From contig NZ_AXWV01000020.1 in NCBI RefSeq assembly GCF_000482845.1, positions 1 to 64,000 on the forward strand: DNA of 64,000 nucleotides, in the 5' to 3' direction. Below, in pieces: positions 28,788 through 37,805 of the stretch (position 1 is its first letter; every line of letters starts with the position of its first letter). The DNA comes from Anaerobiospirillum succiniciproducens DSM 6400 (GTDB taxonomy: Bacteria > Pseudomonadota > Gammaproteobacteria > Enterobacterales > Succinivibrionaceae). A program made the translations under genes and the position numbers. The notes beneath the pieces were generated by a model, which did not search any database, was not told where the DNA came from, and saw nothing but the letters and a program-made list of their open reading frames with translations.

Positions 28788-30134
28788 ATGAATTTACTGA
28801 ATGTTATTCGCGGTTTTGATACCGAGCTCTACGATTATTACGAGGAGGAGCTGGAAAGACAGTACTACTCTCTGTCATTCATTCCCGATGAGAACAGTAT
28901 GTCCCCACTTTGCGCTGCTACTTTGGGCAATGTGTTAGTTAATGAAGAACACAACAATACCTTCTCCTCAACCAACATCCTTGAGGAGATCGTAACTAAG
29001 CGTATTTGCGGCATCTTCAATTGCGAGCACGCTAACGTCAAGTGCATCACTATTGAGGCTGCCTCACGTGTAGTACTGCAGGCTTTAGTGCAGCGTGGTG
29101 ATGTGGTCATGTCACTTGACCTGCGCAAAAAAGAGCACTGCAACAGCGAGTCTTTTGTGTATCGCTTTGTAAACTTTGGTTTAAACCCAGAGACTCAGCA
29201 TTTAAACTATGATGCCATTGAGGCTCAAGCTCAAGAGAATAAGCCACGTCTTATCATCGTCTCTCCAATCAATTATCCATATCCAATTGATTATGAGCGT
29301 TTATCCAAGATTGCCACTGATGTAGGCGCAATCTTATGGTGTGATATTTCACAGGTTGCAGGTCTGATTACCTCAGGTGTGATGGCATCACCTCTGCCAT
29401 ATGCTGATGTGGTTACCTTCACCACTCACGGTGCTCTGCAAGGCCCACGTAGTGCTGTGATCATCTCTAAGTACAAGTATGCATCCGCAATTGATCGTGT
29501 AGCTTTTGCCTCTGGTCACACCGGCCTTGGTTCACCAGAGCTTGCAGCTATGGCTATTCGTCTTAAGAAGATGCAGTCTCCAGAGTATCGTGATTACTGC
29601 GATCAGGCCATTAAGAATGCTCAAGCTTTAGCTGAAGGCCTCAAAGAGGGCGGTATGACCTTAATTTGCGGTGGTACTGAGTCTCATTTAGTTGTGATTG
29701 ATGCTAAGCACTGCGCCATGTCTGCTCGTGGCGCTATTGATAATCTTGCTGATTGCGGCATCGTGGCACGTAATTGCAAGGTATACACTCAAGATCCTGC
29801 AGTTAAGTTTGATGCTGTGCGTTTTAGCTCTCTGCCTGCTACAACTCGTGAAATCAATCCAGAAGACATGAAGAAGTTAGGTGTTGCTATTGCTCACTTC
29901 CTTGGCAATCCAAACACCGAGCATGAAGAAAAGTTAAACGACTTAGTGCGTAACATCACCATCTTACTGCCACTGTTCTCAAGCCGTTGGTTAACTCCAA
30001 TTGAGCAAGAGAACTTAGCAAATCAGTTAGCTTTCTTAGGCCGCTCAGACAGTACTACTGCAAGCAAGCACCGCTTAGGCCGCTTGATGCGTAATGTATT
30101 AAGAAAGGGCAAGGACGATGATGCTAGCGAGTAA
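28788..30134 (+). CDS. Serine hydroxymethyltransferase-like protein lacking the PLP lysine
   Basis: 448 residues along the whole SHMT fold: FIPDENSMSP (for IASENYTSP), PRLIIVSPINYPYPIDY, ILWCDISQVAGLITSGV (for FVDMAHVAGLVAAG), ADVVTFTTHGALQGPRSAVI (for the TTTHKTLRGPRGG motif), SGHTGLGSPELAAMA, GGTESHLVVID and VRFSSLPATTR (for RVGTPAITTR). The lysine that binds PLP is G215 and the His that stacks on the cofactor ring is Q189; D186 is retained. It therefore cannot form the internal aldimine and is unlikely to interconvert serine and glycine. It may be a regulator or partner of the true GlyA. The start at 28788 has GGGGGA five bases upstream; a longer frame adds seven residues without support. 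It is single-gene, with its own terminator. Confidence 0.85.
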   Translation: MNLLNVIRGFDTELYDYYEEELERQYYSLSFIPDENSMSPLCAATLGNVLVNEEHNNTFSSTNILEEIVTKRICGIFNCEHANVKCITIEAASRVVLQALVQRGDVVMSLDLRKKEHCNSESFVYRFVNFGLNPETQHLNYDAIEAQAQENKPRLIIVSPINYPYPIDYERLSKIATDVGAILWCDISQVAGLITSGVMASPLPYADVVTFTTHGALQGPRSAVIISKYKYASAIDRVAFASGHTGLGSPELAAMAIRLKKMQSPEYRDYCDQAIKNAQALAEGLKEGGMTLICGGTESHLVVIDAKHCAMSARGAIDNLADCGIVARNCKVYTQDPAVKFDAVRFSSLPATTREINPEDMKKLGVAIAHFLGNPNTEHEEKLNDLVRNITILLPLFSSRWLTPIEQENLANQLAFLGRSDSTTASKHRLGRLMRNVLRKGKDDDASE

Positions 30135-30188
30135 TTACTCGCGTCAATGAGAAGCTTTCAAGCTCTATTAAAACCTTTTAAGAAAAAC

Positions 30189-30226
30189 TGGCACAGATGC
30201 TCTCGTTGTATCTGTGCCATTTTTAT
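30189..30226 (+). terminator. Terminator of the SHMT-like gene
   Basis: TGGCACAGAT, loop, ATCTGTGCCA followed by TTTTTAT. It is 55 bp after the stop codon. The rest of 30135-30553 holds no gene. Confidence 0.85.
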
Positions 30227-30553
30227 ATGCGGGAAGCAAAGACACAGTCTCACAAGCTTGCAGCCGTGCTCAAAGAGCCATCGAAACTGCAATGTTATTA
30301 AGCAAAGTAATGCGTACTTACACGCTTAGCCCGCTTGCGTGAAAAAGATGGCGGGAATCGAGCGGTTTTAAGTGGTTTGGGGCGCTTTGAAGCCTTTTTA
30401 AGCAAGGGAACAAACTTTTGTTTTGCACTTGTCATGCTTTTTTAGCTTTTTGTCATTATCATAGCGTCATGTTTTGAGGCCACTTTTCAAAGCTCATCAC
30501 TTTGTGACTGAATCTATGTCTTAGTGCATATGGCAAGAACATAGAGTGGATGG

Positions 30554-31681
30554 ATGATTAAGTGGCGTGATACTAGGATTAAGTGTTTGATGACTACTCA
30601 AATGTTAAACGACGTAACTGAGCAAGATTGCAAGGTAGCAGATAGTACTGTTAGTGCTGCTAGTGAAAATAAGCACAGTAACGCTTCAGTGCAGTACTTT
30701 TTACCTTGCGAGAAGTTTGCCGTTGCTCCCATGGTTGATGTGACCGACTCCATCTTTAGACGAATGGCCCGCATTATGTGTAAGGAGGCTATTTTATATA
30801 CTGAGATGATCGCCGCAGACGCCTTGGTTCATGAGAAGTATCATCTAATTGACTTTAAGGATAACGAGCCTCCTGTATGTTTACAGTTAGGTGGCAGTGA
30901 TCCTAAGAAGCTTGCTTTTGCAACAAATGCTGGTGTTAAGCGTGGCTATCAGGCGATTAATCTCAACGCTGGTTGTCCTTCAGATAAGGTACAGTCAGGT
31001 AACTTTGGTGCCATTTTGATGAAAACACCAAAGCTGATTGCTCAGTGTTATAGCGCCATGCAAGAGGCTGCAGGAGATATTCCAGTATCAGTAAAGACAC
31101 GTATTGGTGTAGATGAGCTCGACTCTGAGGACTTTACCTTTGAGCTTATGGGCACTATCTACGAGGCAGGTTGTCGTCACATTGTGATCCACGCGCGTAA
31201 AGCCTGGCTTAGCGGTTTATCTCCAAAAGAAAATCGCACTGTGCCACCGCTTGATTATGAGCGTGTCTATAAGATTAAGCAGGCTTTTGAGGGTCTTAAG
31301 ATCACCATTAACGGCGGCATTACTACTATCGATCAGTGCAAAGAGGAACTGAGCAAGGTAGATGGTGTAATGCTTGGTCGTGCTGTGATCGATGATCCAT
31401 ATATTCTCTGCACGGTAGATCATGAGCTCTATGGCAAAGGATCAGATGAGATCATGTCTCGTGAGCAAGTTATTGAGGAGGTCATTAAGCTTGGTGAAGC
31501 TATCGTTGCTGAGGGTAAGCCGGTGCACCTCTTGTACCGTCATATTTTAGGACTCTTTAATGGCTGTCCAAATTCACGTCTGTTTAGACGCTATATGTCC
31601 GAGCATATGACTAAAAAGGGAGCATCCCCAATGGTTGCAGCTCATGCAGTTGCCGCCATGAAGCGAGGCTCACTCATTTAA
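30554..31681 (+). CDS. dusA: tRNA-dihydrouridine(20/20a) synthase DusA
   Basis: FMN- and NADPH-dependent reduction of uridine 20/20a in the tRNA D-loop. The DusA subgroup is shown by HARKAWLSGLSPKENR followed by PPLDYERVY, which DusB and DusC lack. Others: VAPMVDVTD at the flavin site, LQLGGSDPKKLA, and the catalytic Cys in NLNAGCPSDKV (C141). The first ~48 residues are an extra, poorly conserved head. Two starts are possible: the ATG at 30554 and one at 30590; the conserved part begins well after both. A short hairpin with a T run at 31979-32002 may end the transcript. It stands alone, typical for dusA. Confidence 0.95.
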   Translation: MIKWRDTRIKCLMTTQMLNDVTEQDCKVADSTVSAASENKHSNASVQYFLPCEKFAVAPMVDVTDSIFRRMARIMCKEAILYTEMIAADALVHEKYHLIDFKDNEPPVCLQLGGSDPKKLAFATNAGVKRGYQAINLNAGCPSDKVQSGNFGAILMKTPKLIAQCYSAMQEAAGDIPVSVKTRIGVDELDSEDFTFELMGTIYEAGCRHIVIHARKAWLSGLSPKENRTVPPLDYERVYKIKQAFEGLKITINGGITTIDQCKEELSKVDGVMLGRAVIDDPYILCTVDHELYGKGSDEIMSREQVIEEVIKLGEAIVAEGKPVHLLYRHILGLFNGCPNSRLFRRYMSEHMTKKGASPMVAAHAVAAMKRGSLI

Positions 31682-31703
31682 TTAAGCTTGCAAAGCCATG
31701 CGT

Positions 31704-31826
31704 ACTTGCAAAAGTAAGTGCGAAGCTACAACCAATCTTTTGTACTTACAAAAGTAATTGGTCGAAGCTAGAACTAATCTTTTGGATTAGCAACAGCAAG
31801 TGCAAAGCTAGAACCAATCTTTTGAC
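31704..31826. repeat. 40-42-bp degenerate tandem repeat, 3 copies
   Basis: Units start at 31704, 31744 and 31786. Each holds CGAAGCTA or CAAAGCTA followed by AACCAATCTTTTG or AACTAATCTTTTG. Confidence 0.7.
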
Positions 31827-31978
31827 TGTTGCATGTACAAGCACGGTCCAACAAGATGTGGTGCTTTGCAGCTAGTTTTGCAGGATACAAGAATTTATGC
31901 CGCCATCATAAAGTGTGCATTAGCACTACATGATGGATACGGCAAACGACCGACGTATCTTAGCTCATCTTATGAAGA

Positions 31979-32002
31979 GAAACCTTTATGAGGTTTCTTT
32001 TA
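31979..32002 (+). terminator. Possible terminator downstream of dusA
   Basis: GAAACC-TTTATGA-GGTTTC followed by TTTT. It is about 300 bp after the dusA stop, so a link to that gene is uncertain. Confidence 0.5.
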
Positions 32003-32311
32003 AGTAGATAGAGTTATGGTTGCTGGTCGAGCTAGGCAAAGGAGCATTTTATGTTCTCTTGCCTAGCAAAATATTACTTAACTGCGCCACGACTGATTGG
32101 CTGATGCTATGACTATAGCTTTGCTGTAGCGCATGCACGGCTCAATCGTTTTTATAGTGTGTGATTTCGTGGCGTGCTCATGCTTAATGCAATTGCAGTT
32201 TAAGTAGGGCAGGGCGTTTTTGCGCTGCTCTCACTGCTCTTTTAGATAAGTCTTTGCTTAACTAAAAGTGCACTTGCATTAAGCTGGCAAAAATACTAAG
32301 GAGCAGCACTT

Positions 32312-33175
32312 ATGGATATCAATTCTGTTATAGAGCTAAACAATGGTGTGCGTATGCCACTACTTGGTTTAGGCGTTTTCAGATGTCCAATGGGTGAACA
32401 AACTCGTGCAGCGGTGCGTACTGCCATTGAGTACGGTTACCGCATGATTGATACAGCTCGTATCTACTGCAATGAAAAGAGCGTAGGTCGCGGTATTCGT
32501 GATACCTCACTGCCTCGTGAGGACATCTTTGTCACCACCAAGCTGTGGCGTACTGACTTTGATAATCCTCGCCGTGGCTTAGAGCAGTCTTTAGAGCGCT
32601 TAGGTATGGATTATGTTGATCTATATCTGTTGCACTGGCCATTTGATGGCTATCAAAAAGCTTACTTAGAGCTTGAGAAGTTACTCGATGAAGGCTTATG
32701 CCGCGCTATTGGTGTATCAAACTTCACCATTAAGCACTTAGAAGAGTTAAAGAAGGCAGGCGCGAAAGTCATTCCTCAGGTAAATCAGACTGAGTGCCAT
32801 CCACAAAATATCGAAAGTGAGCTCCTTGCCTACTGCCGTCGCACAGGTACTGCCTTTGAGGCTTATTCTCCATTAGGCGGTGAGGGCAATAGTTTAATTA
32901 GTGATCCTCGTTTAGCTTCTATTGCCGATTACTACAAGGTCACTCCAGCTCAAATCATGCTGCGTTGGAATATGCAGCGTGGTGTCATTGTAATTCCAAA
33001 GTCAGTACGAGCTGAGCGCATTAAGCAAAACTCAGATCTCTACGGCTTTGAATTAACTCCTGATGATATGGATTCAATTGAGGACATTAACGCTAACTTA
33101 CGTCGCGCTTATGACCCTGATCGGATTAACATGCGCCCTCAAGCAACTTTCCCAAAGATTGTTGAAGAGGACTAA
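32312..33175 (+). CDS. Aldo/keto reductase
   Basis: Soluble NAD(P)H-dependent carbonyl reductase of the AKR superfamily, 287 residues (normal length). The catalytic tetrad is complete: D47 (MIDTA), Y52 (IYCNE), K77 (TTKLW) and H108 (LLHWP). Further family marks are RAIGVSNF, PQVNQTECHPQ and the nucleotide-binding IPKSVRAERIKQN near the C-terminus. It resembles 2,5-diketo-gluconate reductase and methylglyoxal reductase-like members; the substrate is not determinable. AAGGAG eight bases before the ATG sets the start. A fructokinase follows 350 bp downstream with its own leader, so co-transcription is unlikely. Confidence 0.92.
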   Translation: MDINSVIELNNGVRMPLLGLGVFRCPMGEQTRAAVRTAIEYGYRMIDTARIYCNEKSVGRGIRDTSLPREDIFVTTKLWRTDFDNPRRGLEQSLERLGMDYVDLYLLHWPFDGYQKAYLELEKLLDEGLCRAIGVSNFTIKHLEELKKAGAKVIPQVNQTECHPQNIESELLAYCRRTGTAFEAYSPLGGEGNSLISDPRLASIADYYKVTPAQIMLRWNMQRGVIVIPKSVRAERIKQNSDLYGFELTPDDMDSIEDINANLRRAYDPDRINMRPQATFPKIVEED

Positions 33176-33187
33176 TGCACAAACACT

Positions 33188-33210
33188 GCAAAATTTGCAG
33201 CAAAATTTGT
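33188..33210. promoter_or_regulatory. Candidate operator, GCAAAATTTGC
   Basis: The palindrome GCAAAATTTGC (33188-33198) is followed at once by a one-mismatch copy (33200-33210). The same motif lies just before the fructokinase and upstream of the sucrose permease. A role is inferred from recurrence only. Confidence 0.35.
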
Positions 33211-33474
33211 GAAAATAATTGCAAAAATTGTGCTTTAGCTATCATATTTTGTGCTATTTTTTGCAAAACTAAGCTTTTCCTTAACAATTTAGATCTTGCG
33301 TGGCAATATAGTTTTAACAAAAGCGGCACAAGCTAATAATTAGCTTAAACATCAGCTTGGTTTAGAGCTAAATACTTTTTGTTAGCCCTTGCTGATGGTC
33401 ATGGTTGCCTAACGTTAAGCTATAGGTGTTGCGTTATTATCTATAGCGCTCACAAATTTTTACAAAGTTTTGCT

Positions 33475-33485
33475 GCAAAATTTGC
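33475..33485. promoter_or_regulatory. Candidate operator before the fructokinase
   Basis: GCAAAATTTGC, an 11-bp palindrome, 42 bp upstream of the chosen ATG, in a position suited to repression. The same motif in reverse (GCAAATTTTGC) lies at 58089-58099 upstream of the sucrose permease. Confidence 0.45.
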
Positions 33486-33526
33486 TGAAAGTGTTTACTT
33501 GTTCCAATCTAGGGAGAATGGTTGTT

Positions 33527-34450
33527 ATGTCTAAAACCATTACATGTGTCGGTTTAGGCGAGATTTTATGGGATATCCTCCCGTCAGGTACTCGTATTGG
33601 TGGCGCTCCGGCTAACTTTGCTTACCATGCGCAGCAAGCTGGCCTAGACTCCTTAGTTGTGAGCAGCGTGGGTTTGGATGAAAGCGGCGATAAGGCGCTT
33701 AAAGTTCTATCTGAGGCAGGTCTAAAGGTTAATGCACATCGCTCTCACAAGGTCACTGGCTACGTAAAAGCATCCTTAGATGATAAGGGCGTAGCTATTT
33801 ACGACTTTGCTGAGGATACAGCCTACGACAATATGCCAATGACAGATGAGCTTAAAGAGATTGCATCAAAGACTGATGTTTGTTGCTTTGGCTCGCTTGC
33901 TCAGCGCTACAAAGATGGTTTAACCCGTAAGAGCGTGGGTGAGTTTTTAGATGCTATGCCACAAGGCAGCATGAAGATCTTTGACATTAACTTACGCCAG
34001 TCTTTTTATGATCTTGAGGTGGTTATTGCAGGCTTAAAGCGTTGCACCATCTTTAAGTGCAATGAAGAGGAATTGCCAGTTGTCTGCGAACTCTTGGGCA
34101 TGGACAAAAACATGTCCTCACAAGAGTTTTACAAGGCGATAGCAGACGAGTATGGCTTAAACGGTTTTATCTATACTTGTGGTGAGCATGGTTCTGAGAT
34201 CTTCATAAAAGATACATACACCCATGTTCCAACGCCAACCGTGCAGGTAGCAGATACTGTTGGTGCGGGCGATTCCTTTAGTGCTACTTTTATTGCACTG
34301 TATGTACAGGGCGTATCTCAGCAAGAGGCCCATGAGACAGCTGCAGAAGTTGCTGCATATGTTTGTACTTGCTCAGGTGCCATGCCAAAGCTCAGCGATG
34401 ATCTCAAAGCCAAGCTCAGTGCCCTGATTGACGCAAACAAGCCTAGATAA
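33527..34450 (+). CDS. PfkB-family fructokinase
   Basis: ATP-dependent phosphorylation of fructose to fructose 6-phosphate in the cytoplasm. 307 residues, normal for the family. It starts CVGLGEILWDILP and has the sugar-site RIGGAPANFAYHA motif typical of fructokinases, and ends with DTVGAGDSFSATF carrying the catalytic base D249. The start at 33527 is set by AGGGAG 10 bases upstream; nearer or earlier Met codons are badly spaced. With the sucrose hydrolase and permease at 54-57.6 kb it would complete a PTS-independent sucrose pathway, although it lies 20 kb away. Palindromes upstream match those before the permease. A terminator follows. Confidence 0.9.
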   Translation: MSKTITCVGLGEILWDILPSGTRIGGAPANFAYHAQQAGLDSLVVSSVGLDESGDKALKVLSEAGLKVNAHRSHKVTGYVKASLDDKGVAIYDFAEDTAYDNMPMTDELKEIASKTDVCCFGSLAQRYKDGLTRKSVGEFLDAMPQGSMKIFDINLRQSFYDLEVVIAGLKRCTIFKCNEEELPVVCELLGMDKNMSSQEFYKAIADEYGLNGFIYTCGEHGSEIFIKDTYTHVPTPTVQVADTVGAGDSFSATFIALYVQGVSQQEAHETAAEVAAYVCTCSGAMPKLSDDLKAKLSALIDANKPR

Positions 34451-34587
34451 GTTAGCAAGCTTTAGCTAGGCATAACAGTGTGGCATTTGCCAATGCGCTA
34501 AGAGCAATTAACAGCGATTGCGCAATGCCAATGGCCTAGATTTCATCTTCAAGCACTAGTTCATGTGTGTGCTAAGCGCATTAAAGA

Positions 34588-34622
34588 GCGGTCTTACATG
34601 TAGATGTGAGATCGCTTTTTTG
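34588..34622 (+). terminator. Terminator of the fructokinase
   Basis: GCGGTCTTACAT/ATGTGAGATCGC stem with a short loop followed by TTTTTTGTTTT. The remaining 34451-34796 gap holds no gene. Confidence 0.8.
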
Positions 34623-34796
34623 TTTTAAAAATGTTTGAACAACAATCTACTTAGCAGTTGGCCATTCAATCGATGGTATCATAAGCTTGAATGCAATATC
34701 TTAACGTTATTATTGATACGTCGTTAGAGAATGCAGCGAAAGAGATTTTTGTGGCTTATGCTCTTTCACTAAGCAAATGATTAAAGAGATCGCTTC

Positions 34797-36386
34797 ATGG
34801 CACGTGTTCGCACACATTTGAACTTAAAAGATTACCTTTTAATTTTACTGCTGATTATCATCTCGACAGCCTTTGCTGTATTTTTCCAGCTCAATCAGAT
34901 CATCAGCGGCGATCAACTGCAGATGCTTGATAAAGGCTACCTAGGCGCAATTACAGGTAATTTCCTGCCTTATGGTAATGCTGCAAGTACTGTAGGAAAT
35001 GTGCCAGGCTCTTTATCATCCTACATAGTAGGTTATCCACTCACTTGGTACATGCATCCAATTGCTCCAGTTGCTCTATTAATTGGATTGCGTGTTCTGA
35101 GTATTTTCATTTTTGTTAATGCAGTAGCCCAAATTCTTAAGCCACGTACAGTAGTCATCGCCACTCTTTTATATGCTCTGTCACCTTGGTTCTTATATGA
35201 AGAACTTTTATATAACCCTTCATATTTAGCCTTTGGATCAGCTGTCTTTTTAAACATGCTGGTACGCATTAGAAGAAAAGGCCGTGATGTTCCATATCTA
35301 ACTGCATTTTTAGCATCTGTGATGCTTTCTTTATCTGCAGGCTTTTGTCTACAGCTGCATTTCTCTTGGCCAGTGTTAGTTGCCATCTGCGGTATTTTGT
35401 ACCTGCGTCGTGATATTAGAATCAGCTTTTTAGGTATTTTTGTTGGCCTAGCGATAGTAGCAGCTTCACTTATCCCATACATAAATGAGGTGATGGTGAA
35501 TGAGGCCATTAGAGAAAATAACGATCAGATCGCTCAGGAAAGATACTTTGGTTATGGACTAGTGCATGTTTATCCAGTCTTAAAGGCAGTACTGTACTGG
35601 TTTAGATTTGGCTCTTTACTGGTAACTAAAAAGGCTTTAGTACCTGATGTAGCAGCAGATGCTCCTGTCTATCTTGAGATCTTACGTTATGTCTATCTCG
35701 TGATCACTCAGGCTATTGGTGGCTTAACTGTACTAATTGCGGTTTATGCCAACTATAAGGTGCTCTCATCTTCGCCTTTTGCTCATCATGAAGGCACTAG
35801 CTTTATTCGATCGCTGACTATTGCTTCGATCTTAGCGCTCATGATGGCAGGTGCTGCCTCAACCATTACATTTAGCTACTGGCACCTGATTTTAATTTTT
35901 GCCTTTGCGCTGCTGCCAATACTAGTGTTATTCGAGCACTCACATCGTATTCGTACTGTGCACATCGTTTATCTAGCGCTGGCTATGATAGTCATGAATT
36001 TAATCTCTGCTATAAATTCAGATAAGTTCAATATCCACGCAAGCTATACCGATCAGGTTAACTATCTGTGCCTGCAAAAATATGAAGCTGCACAATGCGG
36101 TCTGTCAGAGGCTGCAGCAAAGGAGCTAAGCTCAAGACAGCTTGATACTATTTTCTTTGGCGACGTGCTTGAAAATATGTCAGCTAACCATAATAGCGTT
36201 GCGCTACCTGCAACTGACACTAGCACCGCTACAGAGCCAACTGTCACCCCTGCCAAAGACACAGCTCAAGTAGCTGAGCCAAGCACTACACAAGAGACCG
36301 ATGCTGATGCTGCCAAGCCTACTGAAGCCACTGCCACAGCCGCTGCCAAGCCTACTGAAGCCACAGCCGCTGCTGCGTCAAATTAG
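34797..36386 (+). CDS. Polytopic membrane protein, possible GT-C glycosyltransferase, with Ala/Thr tail
   Basis: 529 residues with about ten hydrophobic segments (from LLILLLIIISTAFAVFF to VYLALAMIVMNLISA). After the first helix comes a periplasmic loop with GDQLQMLDKGYLGA, where the aromatic/acidic arrangement recalls the first loop of GT-C (ArnT/PMT-like) enzymes; no full DxD or DxE motif is seen, so the assignment is tentative. The last ~75 residues are Thr/Ala/Pro/Glu-rich, with AKPTEATA in tandem, and would be disordered. AAAGAG lies before the ATG. It is a single gene, without neighbouring glycan genes. If it is a GT-C enzyme it would transfer a lipid-linked sugar on the periplasmic side. 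Confidence 0.5.
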   Translation: MARVRTHLNLKDYLLILLLIIISTAFAVFFQLNQIISGDQLQMLDKGYLGAITGNFLPYGNAASTVGNVPGSLSSYIVGYPLTWYMHPIAPVALLIGLRVLSIFIFVNAVAQILKPRTVVIATLLYALSPWFLYEELLYNPSYLAFGSAVFLNMLVRIRRKGRDVPYLTAFLASVMLSLSAGFCLQLHFSWPVLVAICGILYLRRDIRISFLGIFVGLAIVAASLIPYINEVMVNEAIRENNDQIAQERYFGYGLVHVYPVLKAVLYWFRFGSLLVTKKALVPDVAADAPVYLEILRYVYLVITQAIGGLTVLIAVYANYKVLSSSPFAHHEGTSFIRSLTIASILALMMAGAASTITFSYWHLILIFAFALLPILVLFEHSHRIRTVHIVYLALAMIVMNLISAINSDKFNIHASYTDQVNYLCLQKYEAAQCGLSEAAAKELSSRQLDTIFFGDVLENMSANHNSVALPATDTSTATEPTVTPAKDTAQVAEPSTTQETDADAAKPTEATATAAAKPTEATAAAASN

Positions 36387-36506
36387 ATAAATGAAGGCAA
36401 TAGCTGTTGATTGCTCAAAGGCGCAACAGTAGCAAAAAGGTTCTCAAAAGAGCTTAATCGCAGCACAGCTAGCAAACGTAGCTGCAGCTGCGCTCAAAAA
36501 AGTAGA

Positions 36507-36617
36507 AGCTAAGCTACGCTAAGGGCACTCTAGCCGAACTAAAAGCTAAGCTACGATAAGGGCATTCTAGCCGAACTAAAAGCTAAGCTACGATAAGGGC
36601 ATTCTAGCTGCGCTAAA
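36507..36617. repeat. 37-bp tandem repeat, 3 copies
   Basis: Units starting AGCTAAGCTACG at 36507, 36544 and 36581, exactly 37 bp apart and nearly identical (GGGCATTCTAGCC or GGGCACTCTAGCC core). It lies in the 36387-36785 gap, which has no gene. Confidence 0.85.
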
Positions 36618-36785
36618 AGACAAAGCACAGTTTGCAAGGGTCGCTTGCAGCTGTGCTGTATAAGAAATGAGAAGAGGGGCTCAAGACTCAAACTGCAAGG
36701 ATGTACTTTATGATGGTGGGTTTGAGTCTGTTAGGTTCTTAGCAAGATGCTTGTTTGTGTGTGATGCAAGCCTTCTTGTGGCGTA

Positions 36786-37466
36786 CTAGTCCATCTTGAT
36801 GGGGATAGAAAGCCCAGTATCGCGGGGCTCCCAGGCTTCATCAGCTTTGATAATATGGTCGCAATCAAACTCGCCATCAAAGACCTTTACACCATCCATC
36901 TTGGCGTTCTTGATGCCAATCATGCCCACTACAGTATCTTCAAAGACTAAGCAATCGACAGGATCAGCGCCTAAGCTTTTAGCTGCAAGCAGGTAAATGT
37001 CAGGATTTGGTTTGCCTTTTTGCACCATATCACCTGTAACTAAGGAGTGAATGTAAGGCATAAGACCGACTTTGCCTAATAGATATCTTGCTTCTCTCTG
37101 ATGGGATGAGGTGGCAATAGCGATGCGTTTGCCTTGAGCATAGAGATATTTGAGGATATTTTCGATCTTACAGAAAGGCTCGGCCTTTGGCATGTATTCG
37201 TTGATGAAGAGCTTGGTTTTAGTTTTAGCCATTTCCTCGGGATCGGCATTGAGATTGTAGCGGTTTATGAGGTCTTGGCAGATGGTGGCAGTTGGTAAGC
37301 CGCCGTACTCAAGCAAGAGTTCGTGTGGTAATTCAGGTCCGCCGAACAGCTTAACCATATGTTTCCAAGCGACATGATGCCAAATCTCAGAATTGATGAT
37401 GGTGCCGTCCATGTCAAAGATGAAGGCTGGATACTTTTGGATTTGCTCGAGCAACTTATCGTGCAT
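36786..37466 (-). CDS. HAD-family sugar-phosphate phosphatase, YqaB-like
   Basis: 226 residues. HAD motif I FDMDGT with nucleophile D18 and acid D20, motif II in IAIATSSHQ, motif III Lys in KGKPNPDIYL, and motif IV in CLVFEDTVVG. The helical cap after motif I, with YGGLPT, places it in subfamily IA near beta-phosphoglucomutase and the fructose-1-phosphatase YqaB. The substrate is unproven; a small sugar phosphate is most likely. It is alone on the minus strand and convergent with the membrane protein to its left. The ribosome site is weak. Confidence 0.85.
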   Translation of the reverse strand: MHDKLLEQIQKYPAFIFDMDGTIINSEIWHHVAWKHMVKLFGGPELPHELLLEYGGLPTATICQDLINRYNLNADPEEMAKTKTKLFINEYMPKAEPFCKIENILKYLYAQGKRIAIATSSHQREARYLLGKVGLMPYIHSLVTGDMVQKGKPNPDIYLLAAKSLGADPVDCLVFEDTVVGMIGIKNAKMDGVKVFDGEFDCDHIIKADEAWEPRDTGLSIPIKMD

Positions 37467-37805
37467 GGCTTATGTTCCGGAGATTCATACAGACGATATG
37501 AGCAAAGATAGTGTTCATCTCATGCAGCTAGGTATATGCCACTGCAGTTGTTATTAAGCAGCTTGCACTGACTCTTATATTAAAGCTAACTGAGCAGCTT
37601 ACTCTGATATAAGAGTGCTAGCTTAGGAACTACTATCTAAGCTCCTTTGTCCTAAATATATGTCTGTACTTTTGTGATGTAAACAGTGGGTAGATAAATA
37701 AGTACTACCCGTCTAAAACAACAACAAATGAACTCGTGTATTGAGCGCCTAAGCTTGATGTACGGCCATGGGCGCATAAGCTAATAAGTTTTTCGAGTCT
37801 GCCTA
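37467..37805. other. Intergenic region, nothing recognised
   Basis: 339 bp between two minus-strand genes, without a terminator or promoter that could be assigned. Confidence 0.4.

Larger units (their letters stand above)
31682..32311. other. Intergenic region with ~41-bp repeats
   Basis: No gene in 630 bp. It contains three degenerate 40-42-bp units at 31704-31826 and a hairpin at 31979-32002. Confidence 0.45.
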
